A stretch of 64,000 bases of DNA from Paramecium tetraurelia (lineage: Eukaryota > Ciliophora > Oligohymenophorea > Peniculida > Parameciidae): contig NW_001799620.1 in the NCBI RefSeq assembly GCF_000165425.1, forward strand, positions 73,202 through 137,201, read 5' to 3'. The notes under the pieces are model-generated. The model made no database searches. It was not told the origin of the DNA and saw only the letters and a program-made list of their open reading frames with translations. The translations under genes and the position numbers were made by a program. Positions 63,126-64,000 of the stretch are shown one piece after another. The stretch's first letter is position 1; each line of letters opens with the position of its first letter.

Positions 63126-64000
63126 ATGAAGAAAGATCGCCAATCTTTGCTCTCAAACGAACCCTTCAAAATAGGTGATATTCCATTTAAAACATACTTG
63201 GTGTTAAGACAACCTCAACTGGATGAGCCTGAAAAGACCTAACTCGTTCATCAGCTTAACGAACATAATGTCTAGGTTAAAGATTAATAGTACTAATTCA
63301 GTGGTGTTTTTGCAAACAAGAACTCAAATGAAGATATTTACAAAGCAGTTTTTCGTGATTTGATTTCACATTTCTTGGCTGGAGAATCTCATATGATTTA
63401 GATTTTGGGTGATCGACATTCTGGTAAGGCAACTCTAGGTATAGGGAATATGAGAAATCCAGGACTGGTACTTCTTATTATGCAAGAGATCTTTAATTTT
63501 ATTGAAGAGAAATTTCTGGAGAACAATATCACTATAAAGATGAGTGCATTCGAATACGATGAAACAGGTTTCAAAGATTTGTTAGTTTTGGATTCACAAC
63601 CCTTCATGCCGATATTTTAGAATGGTCAAAATCAATTGCTTGGGATTCCAGAAGTCATTATAGATAATTACCTTCTGGGGATGAAAATCTTAAGAATTGC
63701 CATGGTCAATCTAATTAATAAAGAGTAAAACATCCTTAGTCAAAAGTTTGCCGATAGACATAAAAGAACTAATTTCATTATCGAATTAAAGGCTGAGATC
63801 AGTCCTAATGATGATATTAAAGAATAAGTGATCATTTCGAAACTTAAGATTGTCAAGTTTAGTGGTACCTTTGAGTTTGGACAAATATATAAGACTATGG
63901 CTGATTTAACCACAAAAAGACGAAAACATGTAGATGTGCCATTCAAAAGTGTAGAGTTATTAGACTACTTTAGGGATTATCTGCTAAATCAAAAATAGAC
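63126..64000 (+). CDS. Divergent kinesin-like motor domain, partial
   Basis: Runs off the window end. Position and order of motor features are kinesin-like: FSGVFANKNSNEDIYKAVFR, HMIQILGDRHSGKATLG at the P-loop, ISAFE-like MSAFEYDETGFKDLL, a degenerate switch I (DRHKRTNFIIEL in place of NxxSSRSH) and VPFKSVELLDYFRDYL in place of VPYRDSKLTRLLQDSL. The P-loop reads GDRHSGKA, with Ala where Ser/Thr should coordinate Mg, and switch I lacks its serines, so ATP hydrolysis is doubtful. It may be a non-motile kinesin, like KIF26-type or kinesin-14 partners. No intron seen so far. Confidence 0.72.

Overview
This is a macronuclear-type ciliate sequence, most likely from a Paramecium species. Long reading frames open only when TAA and TAG are read as glutamine and TGA is the sole stop. 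Introns are tiny (about 20-30 nt, usually GTA...TAG). The DNA is very A+T-rich and genes are packed on both strands with gaps of tens to a few hundred bases. Families that are easy to recognise (PTEN, SCOT, PIG-M, SF1, TTLL, CEP78, TVP23) come out full length under this code. I saw no tRNA or rRNA genes, telomere repeats, transposons, virus-like elements or CRISPR arrays. Standard-code ORFs in the window are fragments or shadows of these genes.

Layout. 0.1-9 kb: PTEN lipid phosphatase, an AGC kinase with a novel-looking N-terminal domain, a tubulin ligase-like (TTLL) enzyme, a triple zinc-module (RING-type) protein and mitochondrial SCOT. 9.2-27.6 kb (all minus): a 2,717-residue membrane protein with cysteine-rich and beta-helix repeats, a 940-residue orphan, a TBC RabGAP, a polytopic cysteine-rich protein with an 8-residue tandem repeat, and a leucine-rich-repeat protein. 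27.8-42 kb: CEP78, a two-TM small protein, a YANK/STK32-like kinase, a CDPK-like kinase, a secreted EF-hand protein, splicing factor SF1, a probable pseudokinase, a coiled-coil protein and two gene-poor stretches with decayed-looking coding. 42-54.8 kb: a second AGC kinase with the same N-terminal module, CFAP418 (C8orf37), a helical SAPS-like protein, a long coiled-coil protein, TVP23, an EF-hand protein, PIG-M and an ankyrin-like protein. 54.8-64 kb: a giant type I membrane protein, a Q/P-rich protein with alveolin-like charged repeats, and the start of a divergent kinesin with a defective-looking P-loop.

Themes. Signalling (PTEN, two related AGC kinases, YANK, CDPK, pseudokinase, EF-hand proteins), cilium/basal body/cytoskeleton (TTLL, CEP78, CFAP418, coiled coils, kinesin-like, alveolin-like) and large surface proteins dominate. 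There is no operon; neighbours are linked only by close packing. Packing is extreme: three divergent pairs have 10, 40 and 48 bp between start codons, and several convergent pairs have 32-60 bp between stops. Three loci (AGC kinase 1, the LRR gene, the Q/P-rich gene) carry a single unexplained frame break or in-frame TGA. All exon structures were read by eye and checked for frame length; none was confirmed by RNA.
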